Shown: positions 42,102 to 53,394 of the stretch, piece by piece
How positions within the stretch are numbered: position 1 is the stretch's first letter
Layout: the number at the start of each line of letters is the position of its first letter
NCBI GenBank assembly: GCA_019279435.1
Contig: JAAALK010000285.1
Span: 31,714,371 to 31,778,370, forward strand
Reading direction: 5' to 3'
Length of the DNA: 64,000 nucleotides
From: Zizania palustris
Lineage: Eukaryota > Streptophyta > Magnoliopsida > Poales > Poaceae
The notes under the pieces: generated by a model
What the model was told of the DNA's origin: nothing
The model's input: the letters and a program-made list of their open reading frames with translations, nothing else
The model's database searches: none
Made by a program: the position numbers and the translations under genes

Positions 42102-44078
42102 GGCTTCCGTGTTTGGAACCTCGAATCCCAGCTGCTTGTCGAGACTTGTGAGGTTTCATTTGATGAGTCCTTGCCTTCTTTGACTCCTTCTTTTGAGCCT
42201 TCTAATGGTGAGCTTGGAGAGTCCATCTTCGAGGAAGATGAGGATACTCCAGCCGCTAATGAGGGTGGGCCTTCTGCACCCTCCGTAGAGCCCACACCTT
42301 TTGAGACTTCGACTGAGGATGAGGGCGGACCTCTGATCACTTCTTCCACTACGATCGAACCCCCTCAATCGAGTCCAGAGGTGCCAGCTGCTGACTCCGG
42401 TGAGGTGACTTCAGATCACCAAGGATCCCGAGTAGTTCAGCGTGATCACCCCTCGGAGCTCATCATCGGTGATTTGACTGAGAGAACCTTGCGTTCATCT
42501 GGTAATTCTCTTGTTGTGTTAGCTGAATCTGCTTTTGTTGCATCTTTTGAGCCCAGAGATGTTTCTCATGCTCTTTCTGATTCCCATTGGATTAATTCTA
42601 TACAAGAAGAGCTTGAGAACTTTGTCCAAAATCGGGTTTGGACACTAGTTGAACTGCCACCAGGATGCAACCCCATTGGCACCAAGTGGGTGTTCAAGAA
42701 CAAACAAGGTGAAGATGGGGTTGTGGTGCGCAACAAAGCTCGACTAGTTGCCTAGGGTTTTTGCCAGAAGGAAGGTATTGACTTTGAAGAAACCTTCGCT
42801 CCTGTTGCCCGTCTTGAGTCCATTCGTATTCTCTTAGCTTTTGCCGCTTCGAAGGGTTTTAAGCTTTTTCAAATGGACGTTAAGAGTGCTTTTCTGAACG
42901 GGTTCATAGAGGAGGAAGTCTATGTTAGGTAGCCCCCCGGTTTTGAGAACCCTAAGTTTCCTTGACATGTTTTTAAGTTACAAAAAGCTTTATACGGGTT
43001 GAAGCAAGCCCCCAGGGCTTGGTATGACCGGTTGAAGCAATTTTTGTTGGGGAAGGGCTTTGTGATGGGTTCGGTGGATAAAACTCTTTTCTTGCTCAGA
43101 GATGCTTCAGATTTTTTAGTTGCTCAGATTTACGTGGATGATATTATTTTTGGCGGTACTACTAATGATCTTGTGTAAATGTTTTCTGAGGAGAAGCACA
43201 GTGAGTTTGAGATGAGCCTCATGGGTGAGCTCAAGTACTTCTTAGGGCTCCAGATCAAGCAGACCAAGGACGGCACCTTCATCCACCAAGGTAAGTGCAC
43301 TTGTGACATGTTGAAAAAATTTGACTTTGGTGGTGAGAAGCCGCAGATGACCCCGATGGGAACTTCTGGGGGTCTGGACAAGGATGAGAGCGGTGTCAAG
43401 GTCAACGAGAGAGAGTTTCGACGGATGATCGGTTCGCTGCTATACTTGACGGCGACGAGACCAGACATACAGTTTGTCGTAGGACTGTGCGCGCGCTTTC
43501 AGTCTTCACCACGCGCGTCTCATCGGCAGGCTGTCAAGCGCATCTTCAGGTACCTTACTTATGCGCCTGATCTTGGTCTTTACTATTCAGCATCATCATC
43601 TCTTGATTTATCTGGCTTTTCGGACGTCGACTTTGGTGGGTGCCGGTTGGATCGCAAGTCGACTTCCGGTACTTGCCAGTTTCTCGGTTCTTCTCTTGTT
43701 TCTTGGTCTTCTCGAAAGCAATCTGGAGTTGCTCTTTCGACCACTGAGGCTGAGTATGTAGCTGCTGCTAGCTGCTGCTCACAGTTGGTTTGGATGATTT
43801 CCACTCTACGAGATTTTGGGTTGTTCTTTCCTACCAGAGTTCCATTGTTTTGCGACAGCACCAGTGCTATTAGTGTAGGGAAAAACCCTTGTCTCCATTC
43901 AAAAACCAAACATATTGATGTGCGCTTTCATTTTCTGTGGGATCAATATGAGAAAGGTGTCATTGACCTTGTTCATGTTGATACCCATCATCAGTTGGCT
44001 GACATTTTCACCAAACCCCTAGATCAGTCTACCTTTGAGCGTTTACGAGGGGATTTGAGTGTTGTGTATCCTTTCTAG
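42102..44078 (+). pseudogene. Element E linker, reverse transcriptase and RNase H, broken
   Basis: Acidic Ser/Pro-rich linker (42171-42520), then RT: WVFKNKQGEDG, NKARLVA, stop TAG 42753-42755 (D has CAG), FAPVARLESIR, QMDVKSAFLNG, stops near 42930 and 42963, ALYGLKQAPRAWYDRL, active site AQIYVDDIIFGG near 43125, stop near 43177. From 43179 a 299-residue frame covers the RT end and a full RNase H (DRKSTSGTCQF, TEAEYVAAASCC, CDSTSAISVGKNPC, KHIDVRFHFL), ending naturally at TAG 44076-44078. Confidence 0.9.
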
Positions 44079-45404
44079 GATATTTGCGTCAGTTTTTTCT
44101 TTCTTCTTTACTCTTTTCTTGAGTCTGTTTGTGTGTGTTCATACCTTGCATATTCACATATCACACTTTAGAGCTGCTTCTGTTATATGATTGAACTGTT
44201 TTACTTATTCTAGCTTGTACATGCTTTTGAGTATTTGTCAATGATCATGTTTTGATTCAGTTCACTTGATATGTCTGATATCTGTCATATGCATGGCTTT
44301 TATGCTTTAAAACTTGAAATTTGATCACCATTGCTTCTGGTAACTAGCATGTGCAGGCTGAATGTTTTTGCTATCTGATACATACCTTGTAGCTCGCTCC
44401 TTACTTAGATGCAAATATGCAACTTGGACATCTCTATGCTTTTGAACATGGAAAATGTGCTATAAAATAATGAAAAACCAGAAAAATGAATATTCCATGC
44501 CTTTTTTATGCTTAAAATTGAAAAGATCTAGGTGGGTTTGTCTTGTCGCATTACATTGTTCTGGACTGCGTACCATAGCACTTTGGTATGAACTAGGACA
44601 CTATAGTATATGCCAAGACCAATGTCTTAAGCTTCTGATGGTCCAGTTCTGGCCTAGGCTTGACTTGGTCGGTCAGCATAAGGTTTCTCATACAAATAAC
44701 CCCTAGCAAAAATGAAAAAGGAAAAAGAAAAAGCTTGAAAATTGAAGTGATAACAAGTTTGCTGAAGCACTTTGTTTTGGACAATGCTTATCTTGGTAGA
44801 TATCTGTTAGCTTCTACATCTCATGTTTTACCTAGCTTGTTAACCGGAAAATGTGGTGATGTTTTTGTTTTGCAAAAATGAAAAATGTGTGCTAATGACT
44901 TTCCTTAGATATCATTTGTTGCACTGATCATGCCATGTGTCTTAGACAGTATGTCTTTTGCTATACTTGTTAGATGTTGTAATTACATTCAATCATATTT
45001 GACAAGCATGCTTTATTCACTCCACCTGCACTCCAGTTACATTCATTGCATATTTTGAGGGGGAGTTGCATTTCAGGGGGAGTCTGTGTCTCTTTTGAAT
45101 GTTTGATGAGTTCACTTGTCAACAAGGGAGAGAAAATTTGGGATCAGAGTTTAAGGGGGAGTTCTTACTCTGTTGATATCCTTGTTGTTCTAAAATCGCA
45201 CTCATTTTGAGCTTTTACGTTCTGGTTAACCATAATGACCACTTCTTGCTTTTGTTCGGCTTTTGGTCATTAGGGTTAAACTTTTACCTTATTTTTCTTC
45301 TTCTTTGTTTTCTTGTGCTTTGTTTTCGTGTTTCCACATTTGCTTGTAGGTGCTGAAGAGCTGAAAAAGAGGAGTGTTGACAATGCACTCATCAAGGGGG
45401 AGAT
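44079..45404 (+). other. Element E 3' untranslated region and polypurine tract
   Basis: No gene. A conserved block at about 44520-44680 is shared with D and G. Purine motifs GAGGGGGAG (about 45058), AGGGGGAG (45075), AAGGGGGAG (45152). The true tract CAAGGGGGAGAT is 45393-45404, next to the LTR. 44775-45404 is the source-like copy of D's second duplicated block. Confidence 0.82.
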
Positions 45405-47356
45405 TGAGGAGCCATGCTGAATAGCGTGGGCCTCATGGCTCCTGAAGTGATGAGTCATTGTCAACGATAGTCAAAGAGGACAGAAGAAGAAAGGAGATCT
45501 GCTGTTTCATGGGCCGCGTGTGACTCAGGTACACGGGCAGTGAGCGACTGTCGGGCAGAGGAGGCTGCGAAGTCGGACTGGCCCAATCTGGGTACATGGG
45601 CCAGGAGCAGCAGAAGACCCACTGGGTTGTTGACCAGGATTTACTAAGGTACACGGGCGGTGAGCGATTGCCGGGCTGAGAGAGCTGCGGAGTCGGGCCG
45701 GCCCAATCCGGGTACCTAGTGCAAAGTCGGTGGAGGCTTTGTCAGTTTCAGTGCAAAACTGACAACCGTCGATCTTGTATCCGATTATCTAGAAGAGAAG
45801 CCGTAGTCGCTACGAAAACTTTAGCTTCCGGATAAGTCATCTGTATCTCTAGGCCCACAGTCAGTCAGTCGTGTCTGTAAAAATACCTAAGGGCAGTAGA
45901 GTCTTTTCCTTTATTCCTGCGTCTATAAAAAACCCTAAGGGGCTGGTGGAATATTCCTAGTGTTGGGCAGCCTATAAATAGGACCCCAATCCCTAGGGTT
46001 AGGTCACCCTTTTGGCTGAAATCAATTCATACTCCTTTGGGTCATTTTGTCTCTTTCTCTCTCTCTCTTGTTTGTGCGCCGCCAGGCATTTTTGCTCCTG
46101 TTTCTTGTCTTGCATTTATTCCATAGCTCTTGATGTAGTGAAGTTTCTTTTCTCTGTTTAGGTGCAGCAACTGTAGCGGTTTAATGGCTTCATTTCATTC
46201 GCACAGCAAGTTTATTCATGGATTTTAGTGCTTCTGTTGCTCTTGTTCATCACGGAAGTAGTACTAGTTCTTGCGTACTGCAAGTAGTACCTACTCACTG
46301 TAGCAACAGTACACTAGTACTAGCCTTGCTTTTCTGCGCAGCTTTTTGATCTAAGTTGACAGGGCTGAAACACTTTTCTGACTGTTTTCTGGCGAAGCCA
46401 CACTCTCTGTTCGAAGCCCCTCAGCTCCGTGAGGCAGGCTTCGATCTGATATACTCGAAGGCTTCATTTGAACTTTGAACTTCGTTTGTGTCCTGAGTTG
46501 CTAGCTTCGAAGTATTTTTGAACTGTCAGCATCTCATACTTCGAACGTCTGTGTGAAGGTACTCCAACTCGAGCTCTTCGAAGTCCATACTTCGACAGGT
46601 TTCGAAGTTGGCTTCAAAGCTTGTCTTTCTGTTAGACTTCGCTCAGTGTTTGCTTCCGTCTTCTTCGAAGGTCCTCGATGTGTTTGTTCGAAGGTAGAAC
46701 GTAGGCTTCGATTTTGTTTCTCTGTCGCGTGTCAGCCTTCGCTTGTCCTTCGAAGGTAGTCTTTGTGTGTGACGTGTTCGAAGATCTGTTTGAAGGTCGT
46801 TCTTCGAAGTATAATGTTCGAAGCAAGCTTCGATACACGCACACTTCGCTACGAAGCATACTTCGCACTCTTGTAACACGAGCTAGGCTAGACCAAAACA
46901 CACCTTCGGCATTTTCACAACAGCCTTTGGTAGGCTTCGCAACTAACCTCTGAAGCAGGCTTCCACCAGTGAAGCAGGCTTCCACCAGCGAAGCAGGCTT
47001 CGACCACCGAAGCAGACCTCGACGGGCGAAGCAGGCTTCGCCAAGTTCCGAACAGGAGACAAATATGAACAGTAACTTCTCATCTCACTTTATACATACT
47101 CAGATCATTTCATTGAGATGTTTGGCCTGACATGTCTAGTATACTTTGTTTATCTGCCTAGTTGCACTGCTTTGGTAGTTCTCTGTTTAACATCAGTTGC
47201 TTCTAGGCTAGATACCTTTAGACTTAGGCTATCTGTTCATTTTCTGCTGCTTAGTCTTTTGAGGTGCGTTGGGTGTTGGGAACAGGCCATATATTCGAAA
47301 GAATTTTTAAGGTGCCCGTTCACCCCCCCCCTCTGGTCGCTACTTTCGGTCCTACA
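45405..47356 (+). repeat. Element E 3' LTR (1952 bp)
   Basis: TGAGGAGCC ... TTTCGGTCCTACA. TATA box 45973-45980. About five GAAGCAGGCTTCG units (46960-47040), one more than the 5' LTR. Confidence 0.93.
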
Positions 47357-47361
47357 CCTCC

Positions 47362-48411
47362 TGGCGACAGTTGAAGCATATCACTGGCTTGCCGTGCTTG
47401 TCGCGCAAAACCTCCGCTTTCTTGGCGGCGGCTGGTGGGCAGCTAGTGCGGCTAGAGCGGGGCGAGGATTTTTAGCTCTCGGGTTGCTGGCAGGCAAAGA
47501 TGGCCTGTAAGCGGGCGCGGGTGATAGTGGGGCGCCGGTGGGGAAGGCGTGAAGCGGGGCCGCTGTGCCATTCCTTGGCGCTGCCGGAAGGTGATCATCC
47601 TCTTCTTTTTCAGGTCCACCTTGTTCTGCTCGATCTCCTGAATAATCATCTTATTCACCAACTTTTGTAAAATGGCATAGTCTCCGGAGACCAACTGAAG
47701 TGATAATTCATCCTTCAGTCCCCGGAGGAACTTGGACTGTTGTGCTACATCCGTGCGTACCTCCTCAGGTGCATACCAGGCTAGCCAGTTGAATTCGTGC
47801 ATGTACTTAGTGACAGTCCTACTTCCTTGCGGCAAGTCCCAGAACTCTTGCATCTTTTGGGCTATGACGCCCTTAGGAACATGCGCGGTGCGAAAAGTGG
47901 CGATGAAATCAGCCCATGAAATCTCATGGCCCTCGGGCTAAGTCTCACGGAAGTTGTCCCACCACTCTGCGGTGGGTCCTTAGAGCTGATGAGCGGCAAA
48001 GGCCACTCACTCCTGCTCAGTACACGACAGAAGGTCCAACTTCTTATCGATGGTTATCAACCAGTCACCTGCCTCCATTGGGTTAGTGGTGCTGGAGAAC
48101 ATTGGGGGCCAAACACGCAGAAACTCAAAGAGTTGAGAGACTGGTGCCGGTGCCTAGATGGCCTATCTGAGGGGAGGCTCTGGTTGCTGCTACTGAAGGT
48201 GGAGTAATTGCGCATGCTGTTCTTGCATCTGGTTTTGCTGCTGCATATGAGTCGGTAAGGTGGTGATCAGCTGGTTTTGATTCGCCATCATCTCAGCCAG
48301 TGTGGGATGATTGGCGACGGGGGCCTGCCGTTGGCCGGTTGCTCCCCAATGAGGCAGATTGCCGGAGTCATTTCTGTTGCAAGGGGCATCGGAACCTTGT
48401 TCATTGGCCAT
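47362..48411 (-). pseudogene. Element F gag, first part, broken
   Basis: Minus strand: start MANEQGSDAPCNRNDSGN at 48411, glutamine-rich segment, then after stops the Gag core TKYMHEFNWLAWYAPEEVRT, KFLRGLKDELSLQLVSGDY and the basic segment. It ends at the E junction with KPVICFNCRQEG; the matching half GHYSHQCP lies at 36150-36185. Gag would form particles. Region 48000-48190 is degenerate. Confidence 0.85.
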
Positions 48412-48569
48412 CCTAAAGGTAAGGGGTACCAAAGGAAGAATAAGTTTTAAGGGGTAAATTTAGCTTTATTTCTCGAAGAATTTTTAGACTTAATAGTCTG
48501 GACGATTACATCTTTATTTTTGACTCTTTATTTAATCTCACCCATGCCTTATACTTGACATGAGTAGCA

Positions 48570-49448
48570 CTACAATCATAGTAAAAACAAAAGCAATCAA
48601 CCGTAAACTAGCGTCTAATCCCTGCGCTATCGGATTTGATCACAGCTCGGGAGAGGGCTCGATCATCGGCTCGGTGGGGATGGTTGGTGAAGGAGTTGTG
48701 GTGCTGGAGGGTTCAGCGGACGATGCGGTGCGTGAGCTCCCCTTGGGCCTGGCTGAGGGGGTCTTAAGGTTCTTCCACTTGCGCGGGGGAACCAGAGCGA
48801 CCTCCTCAAGATCCTTCTTTAGCTCCTCGACCTGGCGGTGGAGCTGAGCGTTCTCGGTGACGCTCTGCTTCGTTCTAATGCCGTAGCTCAGCTACCTCAG
48901 CGGCCAAGTGGCGCCCCTACTGGACCTGCCGTTGGAGATCTCCATTCTCATGGTTCAGGCTCTTCGTCGTGTGGCGGTAGTAGTCGATCTTATCATGCTG
49001 ACTATTGGCATCGAGTACAGCCTCGATGTGGAGATTGTCCATCGCCTGGAGTAGACGCGTGCTGCGGGCTGATGACGGAGTTACGCTGGGAGTACGTGCT
49101 GACATAGACGCTGCGATGGCTCCCCAGGGTGCGCATGGGCTTGAAGTAGTAGGCGGTGTCGTGGAGCTGCCCATCGTAGACCATCCGGAGCTCGGCGAGG
49201 GCCTGGAACACAGCGCGTTGGCTGGCCACCTCAAAAGTAGGTCCTCCAACTCCGGCGGTGAAGAAGGGCGGGTGCGTGCCATAGGAGCAGATGATGATAG
49301 TGACCTCGCAATATCCCTCGTTCACATCAGGAAAGATCCCGTGGAACGCGGGCTCGTGCGCGAATCCGAGGAAATCCACGAGCATGCGAAGCTCGCGGAT
49401 GAAGCCATCGCAATTACGGAGGAATCTACCCATGGTGTGAATCACCAT
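48570..49448 (-). pseudogene. Frame upstream of gag in element F (unknown protein), broken
   Basis: Minus strand between the primer-binding site and gag. Starts near 49436 with GRFLRNCDGFIRELRML, continues HEPAFHGIFPDVNEGY and FQALAELRMVYDGQLHDTAY, then a frame change near 49130 leads to LLQAMDNLHIEAVLDANSQH and a coiled-coil-like, charged tail with stops. I recall similar frames upstream of gag in grass chromoviruses but cannot assign a function. It is clearly protein-like (aligned codons across the frame change). Confidence 0.6.
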
Positions 49449-49564
49449 CTACAAGAAAAGAGAGATTGTAAAAATTTTTAAAGACGAGATATTAAGTAGT
49501 TTGTAAAAATATTGGTAATATAAGTCCTAAGGTTTGGTCTGTTTGGCTTCCTATAGTCAAGTCA

Positions 49565-49576
49565 GCTCTAATACCA
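49565..49576 (-). other. Element F primer-binding site (initiator Met tRNA)
   Basis: TGGTATTAGAGC on the minus strand, three bases after the LTR end (LTR ends GGGCAGTTACA). Confidence 0.85.
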
Positions 49577-49579
49577 TCT

Positions 49580-52500
49580 TGTAACTGCCCAGATTTAATA
49601 AAATCGGGACTTTATTGAATTTCCATAGAAAATCAATAAATACAAGACGTTCATCATACGACTGCGTACAATACACCAATCAAAGATGGTTCGTAGACTA
49701 TATTATTACAAAAGAGTTAAATAAAAGAGAAACTAGGAAAATAAATCCTCTAGATGAATGCCTTCTTCCAGTCTCACGCCTTGACTGGGTCGCTACTCCA
49801 GACCGTCCTCCACCTCATAGTACGCTACCTCTGGTGGGTGAGTCAATGAGGGTGAGTACAATCGTACTCATCAAGCCACCGAAATGCAATTATAATGCAA
49901 GGTAATAACAAGGAAGATTGTGGCTCACTTTTGCAGAAAAGCATATTTGTAAAGTATTTAATGTAATCAGATTATTAGTACAAAATATTAAACATGAGTA
50001 AATGCATCATATTCTAACTCGAGTGGTACAGTCAGCCCACCCTCGCTCAACAGTCCTTACATGCCATGAATCACACAATCATTCATACAAAAGTAAACTA
50101 ATTGCGGTGAACATTGCCCAAACCGCCCTTGACTGTGGGCACAACTTTTCGAAAAGATTATACTCTGATCGAAGGTGTACTACTGTACCCACAAGGCACT
50201 CATTCCCGCACACCAAAGTGTGTCGTGATGACACCACGTCACCCCGAAGGAACTCATGCCAAAACCTTTAGCATGGAACGCACCAATTCGATAACACCCT
50301 CTTATAGGTTTCATACGGTGCCCCCCTCTTGAGCCTCGTCGGTACAAGCCACCCGCAGGTGTCACTTGCCCCCTCCACTATGGTGCTTCAAGTTGGAACA
50401 CTCCATACCTCCAGTTAGGACTTACCCACTAGACTTGTGGTTAGTATGAGTTTGTTTTGCAACAGATCCCGCAGACCGGTTCTTATAGTGCCCCGACTGC
50501 GACCAACCAATGCCCTAGCTTGCACCCAGAACCCACCATACTTATAACATAACCCAAACTCCAACAGAATTCTAGAGACGAGAAATAACGGGGAAATCAT
50601 ATAATAGAATCCAACTATCTACGACTCGTTCTATTATCCTATAGCAGTTGTGTCGATACATTGGACACTATCTAATATAATATTTAAAAGTGACAAAGAG
50701 TTTAGGCTCAATAAGCATGGCTTGGGTTTGCACAACAAGGATGGGGATCTAATAAATATATTGTAGGCCTTGTAATTAAAATAATGCAATAATAACCCTA
50801 TGAGTTCTAGCGGTAATTCTGAAAATGGGCTCAATTATGATCAACTTGGGGTTTGTGACTTGCCTTGCTCAGCAAATGGTGAAGGTGGAACCTCGGGATA
50901 GAACTCCGGATCCTCGATTGCGTTGTAGTCTTCTCGATACGAAAAATAATCATAGCATTCAATAAACAATCCAAAATCACACTTCAAATATATAGACTTT
51001 GGGTGGATTAAATTAAAGGAGATAAAGTTATTAACCTTCTGTAATTATTATCTAATTTTTAGGACAACTAATCATGGAGTTATGAATTTTCTAAAAAGAA
51101 ATAAACTTTTACCCTAAAGTGTTTTTAAATCCCTTATTAAATAAAAATAAAATGTTCAAAATAACCTACTGTTTTTATGGCATAAATGTGAAGAAATAAA
51201 AAAATAAATTTTTCAGAATTTGAATGGTCAAATTTGGAGTTAAATTGAACAAGTAATGAATTTTTGAAATTTAAATTTTTTTTTGAATTTTATTTCAACT
51301 AAAAATAGTCCCTGGTCCACGGTGAACCAGGTTCACCGTGAACCTGTGACTATACGCGTGGGCCGACGGGGAATAAATGAAATCCAACGGCCTAAACAGC
51401 ACGATACCCCTTCGGCATCGATCGATGGCTCCAATTAAATCCTGATGGGATCTAATCTGTGCTGTTCGATCAGGATCGCACGGCCAAGACGTCGTCCGGC
51501 ACGCACGCGGCATGGGGAAGGCTGAAGCCTTCATCCCCAACTCTGGCGGCGTGACGGTGAGTGATTTTGGCGACGACGAGGGTCTACCGGTATGGCTACC
51601 AGCCGAAATAGAACTAGTGGAACAAGGGAAGCACCTAGGTACCGGAGATGGCGGTGAAGGATGACCGGCAGTGATCGGCGATGATGAGGGGCGGCGGGAC
51701 TCCACTGGTTGGCGGTGGCGTCGGCGATCCAGTGGCAGGGTACCCAAACGGAGGTGTGGCCGATGTTGCCTGGGTGACGACTGACCCGATGCTGCGGTCG
51801 GTGATGGCAGAGGGGGCTGCCGGCGGTGGCTAGCAGCGAACGGAGGGAAAAAAGAGTAGTGGGGATAAAAATGAGCGGTGGCGCTCTAGAAAGCGAAGCG
51901 TGGTCGAATTAGGGGTGGCCTGTGCTGCGGTGGGGGCGAAGGTTCTTATAGGGTCGCCGGCGGTGGATATGGAAGGGGAAACGGAGGAAATTCTAAGGGG
52001 TTTCCAAAATGGCGCCTGCGAGATTCCTTGTGAGCGGGAAAAAGGATCCCAGCCTCGATTTGGTGATTGGCGGCGGCCAGCGGCTAAATTTGGAAAGGGG
52101 TCACCAGATTTGGAAAGAGGGGGGAATTCCATCGAGGAAGATGGATCCGACAGGTGGCCCCGCTCGACAGTGACAGAGGCGAGACGTGAGTGGCCGACAG
52201 ATGGGACCAGGCAGGCGTAGGCGGGGAGAGAGGAGGGCATCGGCGCCGATAGGGGGTCCCACTTGGTAGTGGCTCAAGCATTGGACTGGGATGAGTCGAG
52301 GGGGGTTTTGCGGGTTGCGTCCCAATATCCTTTAAAATGTCTTTTCCAATTAAAATAATTCCAGATATTTATTTATTTGTTTAGAGTTTGAAGAATAGTT
52401 GCTAAAATTTTGTAAAAATTCTCAAAAATACTTCTTGGCTTATAGATTCAATCAAAATTTTATTAGCCTTAAATTTGAATTATTTCTCCATGTTTTGTCC

Positions 52501-52603
52501 TATTTGGGCACTTTTATCCTTTTCCCTAATTAAAATAATTCCTTTTAATCCAGAAATTTTATTTTCCCCATTTTTATTTATTCTGAAATTTTGGGGTGTT
52601 ACA
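49580..52603 (-). repeat. Element F 5' LTR (3024 bp)
   Basis: On the minus strand starts TGTAACACCCCAAAATTTC and ends GGGCAGTTACA, giving TGTAAC..GTTACA ends. Two AT-rich stretches flank a GC-rich, CpG-rich core (about 51300-52330). A TATA-like CCTATAAGAACC on the minus strand (about 51940-51951) is followed by a GC-rich leader. Frames up to 150 residues inside the core show no known domain. No gene is called in the LTR. Confidence 0.87.
51318..51344. repeat. Inverted repeat in the F LTR
   Basis: CACGGTGAACC, one base, GGTTCACCGTG: an 11-bp perfect inverted repeat (51318-51340), overlapping a second palindrome GGTTCACCGTGAACC (51330-51344). It sits at the edge between AT-rich and GC-rich LTR parts. 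Confidence 0.85.
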
Positions 52604-53394
52604 GCTTCCCCCGCCCAAATTTTTGAACCTGTGAAAGCTGCCCTCGAGCATATGCAATTCTCAATCACATAACTACGAGCAAAATAGGTATTTTAGAATT
52701 TGGACCTATACTGCCCTATACTTGCCCTCTACCCCGTCGCCCTCCACCCCACTCAGCCAAAACGTACCACCGCCCTCCAGCCCCCCGCCCTCCAACCCGT
52801 CGCCCTCCACCCGGCCACCGTCCGTTCACCCCGCTGTCCACCCCGTCGCCCTCCACACCGTTGATCTACTCGGTGCCTTGTCCATGACCTGCAACCACTC
52901 CATCAAACTCACCGGAGACACGATGTCCGTGCGTCCAGGATTCATCCCATCCTCCCCAGGTTCTATCGAATGCTCGTGATTTATCATTTCAGTTCTACAT
53001 ATTTTGTTGCATCTGTTAATAGGGCTATGTGTACTAGTTTCAAATATGTCAAAATAGTTATTGCAGTAGTATCTTAGAGCACATAATTATTTTTATTTTT
53101 TTAGGGCACACAAATTCAAACACATGAATGACATACCACTTCTTGTTTACAATAAATAAGGGAAACATGTCATTTGTAATACTTATGGTCTCTGAAATTA
53201 TGCTAATTTTAATAGCTACATTCTCTACAACATGTAATTTTTTAAAGCCTAGGGTCTCTTACTCTTACACATTCTTGTCTAGTGTTAATACATGTACTAG
53301 TTTTCTAGTTTGTTCTTGCACAAAATGACACACTTTAATTGTTGTACTACACAACCCACTGCATCGGTAATAGTAATATTAAATTTGGTTCCAC

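Larger units (their letters stand above)
36186..47356 (+). mobile_element. Element E: Ty1/Copia SIRE/Opie-like retrotransposon, 11.2 kb, structurally complete
   Basis: Perfect duplication CCTCC at 36181-36185 and 47357-47361. LTRs 36186-38094 (1909 bp) and 45405-47356 (1952 bp). Primer-binding site present (38097-38108). Gag, protease, integrase, RT and RNase H in Copia order. Same family as D, with coding sequence only a few percent different in pol but more different in LTRs. A handful of stops; integrase and RNase H regions are intact frames. Inserted in F between two halves of a zinc knuckle. Confidence 0.95.
33014..52603 (-). mobile_element. Element F: Ty3/Gypsy chromovirus (Tekay/RIRE3-like), interrupted by E and B
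   Basis: Minus-strand element: 5' LTR 49580-52603 (TGTAACACCCC ... GGGCAGTTACA), primer-binding site 49565-49576, an upstream frame (48570-49448), gag (48411 down to 47362, then 36185), protease, RT, RNase H, integrase. Its integrase is cut by B at 33013; 1-40 is the continuation and the 3' LTR is outside the window. E is inserted in gag. Many stops and frame changes. The single-strand layout and 3-kb LTR fit the grass Tekay group. The right flank GCTTC (52604-52608) should be one copy of its duplication. Confidence 0.92.

Noticed and set aside
50000..51290. Possible host gene beside element F
   Set aside because: The whole interval lies inside the F 5' LTR bounded by TGTAAC..GTTACA and a primer-binding site, with no exon-like structure.
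51295..52240. Frames of 136-150 residues in the GC-rich part of the F LTR
   Set aside because: No recognisable domain and low-complexity composition; frames of this size are expected in GC-rich sequence.
52715..52980. Proline/serine-rich frame (repeated GCCCTCCA units) as an extensin-like gene
   Set aside because: Short C-rich repeat in the presumed CACTA leader; no signal peptide or typical SPPPP motif, and no following exon that fits.
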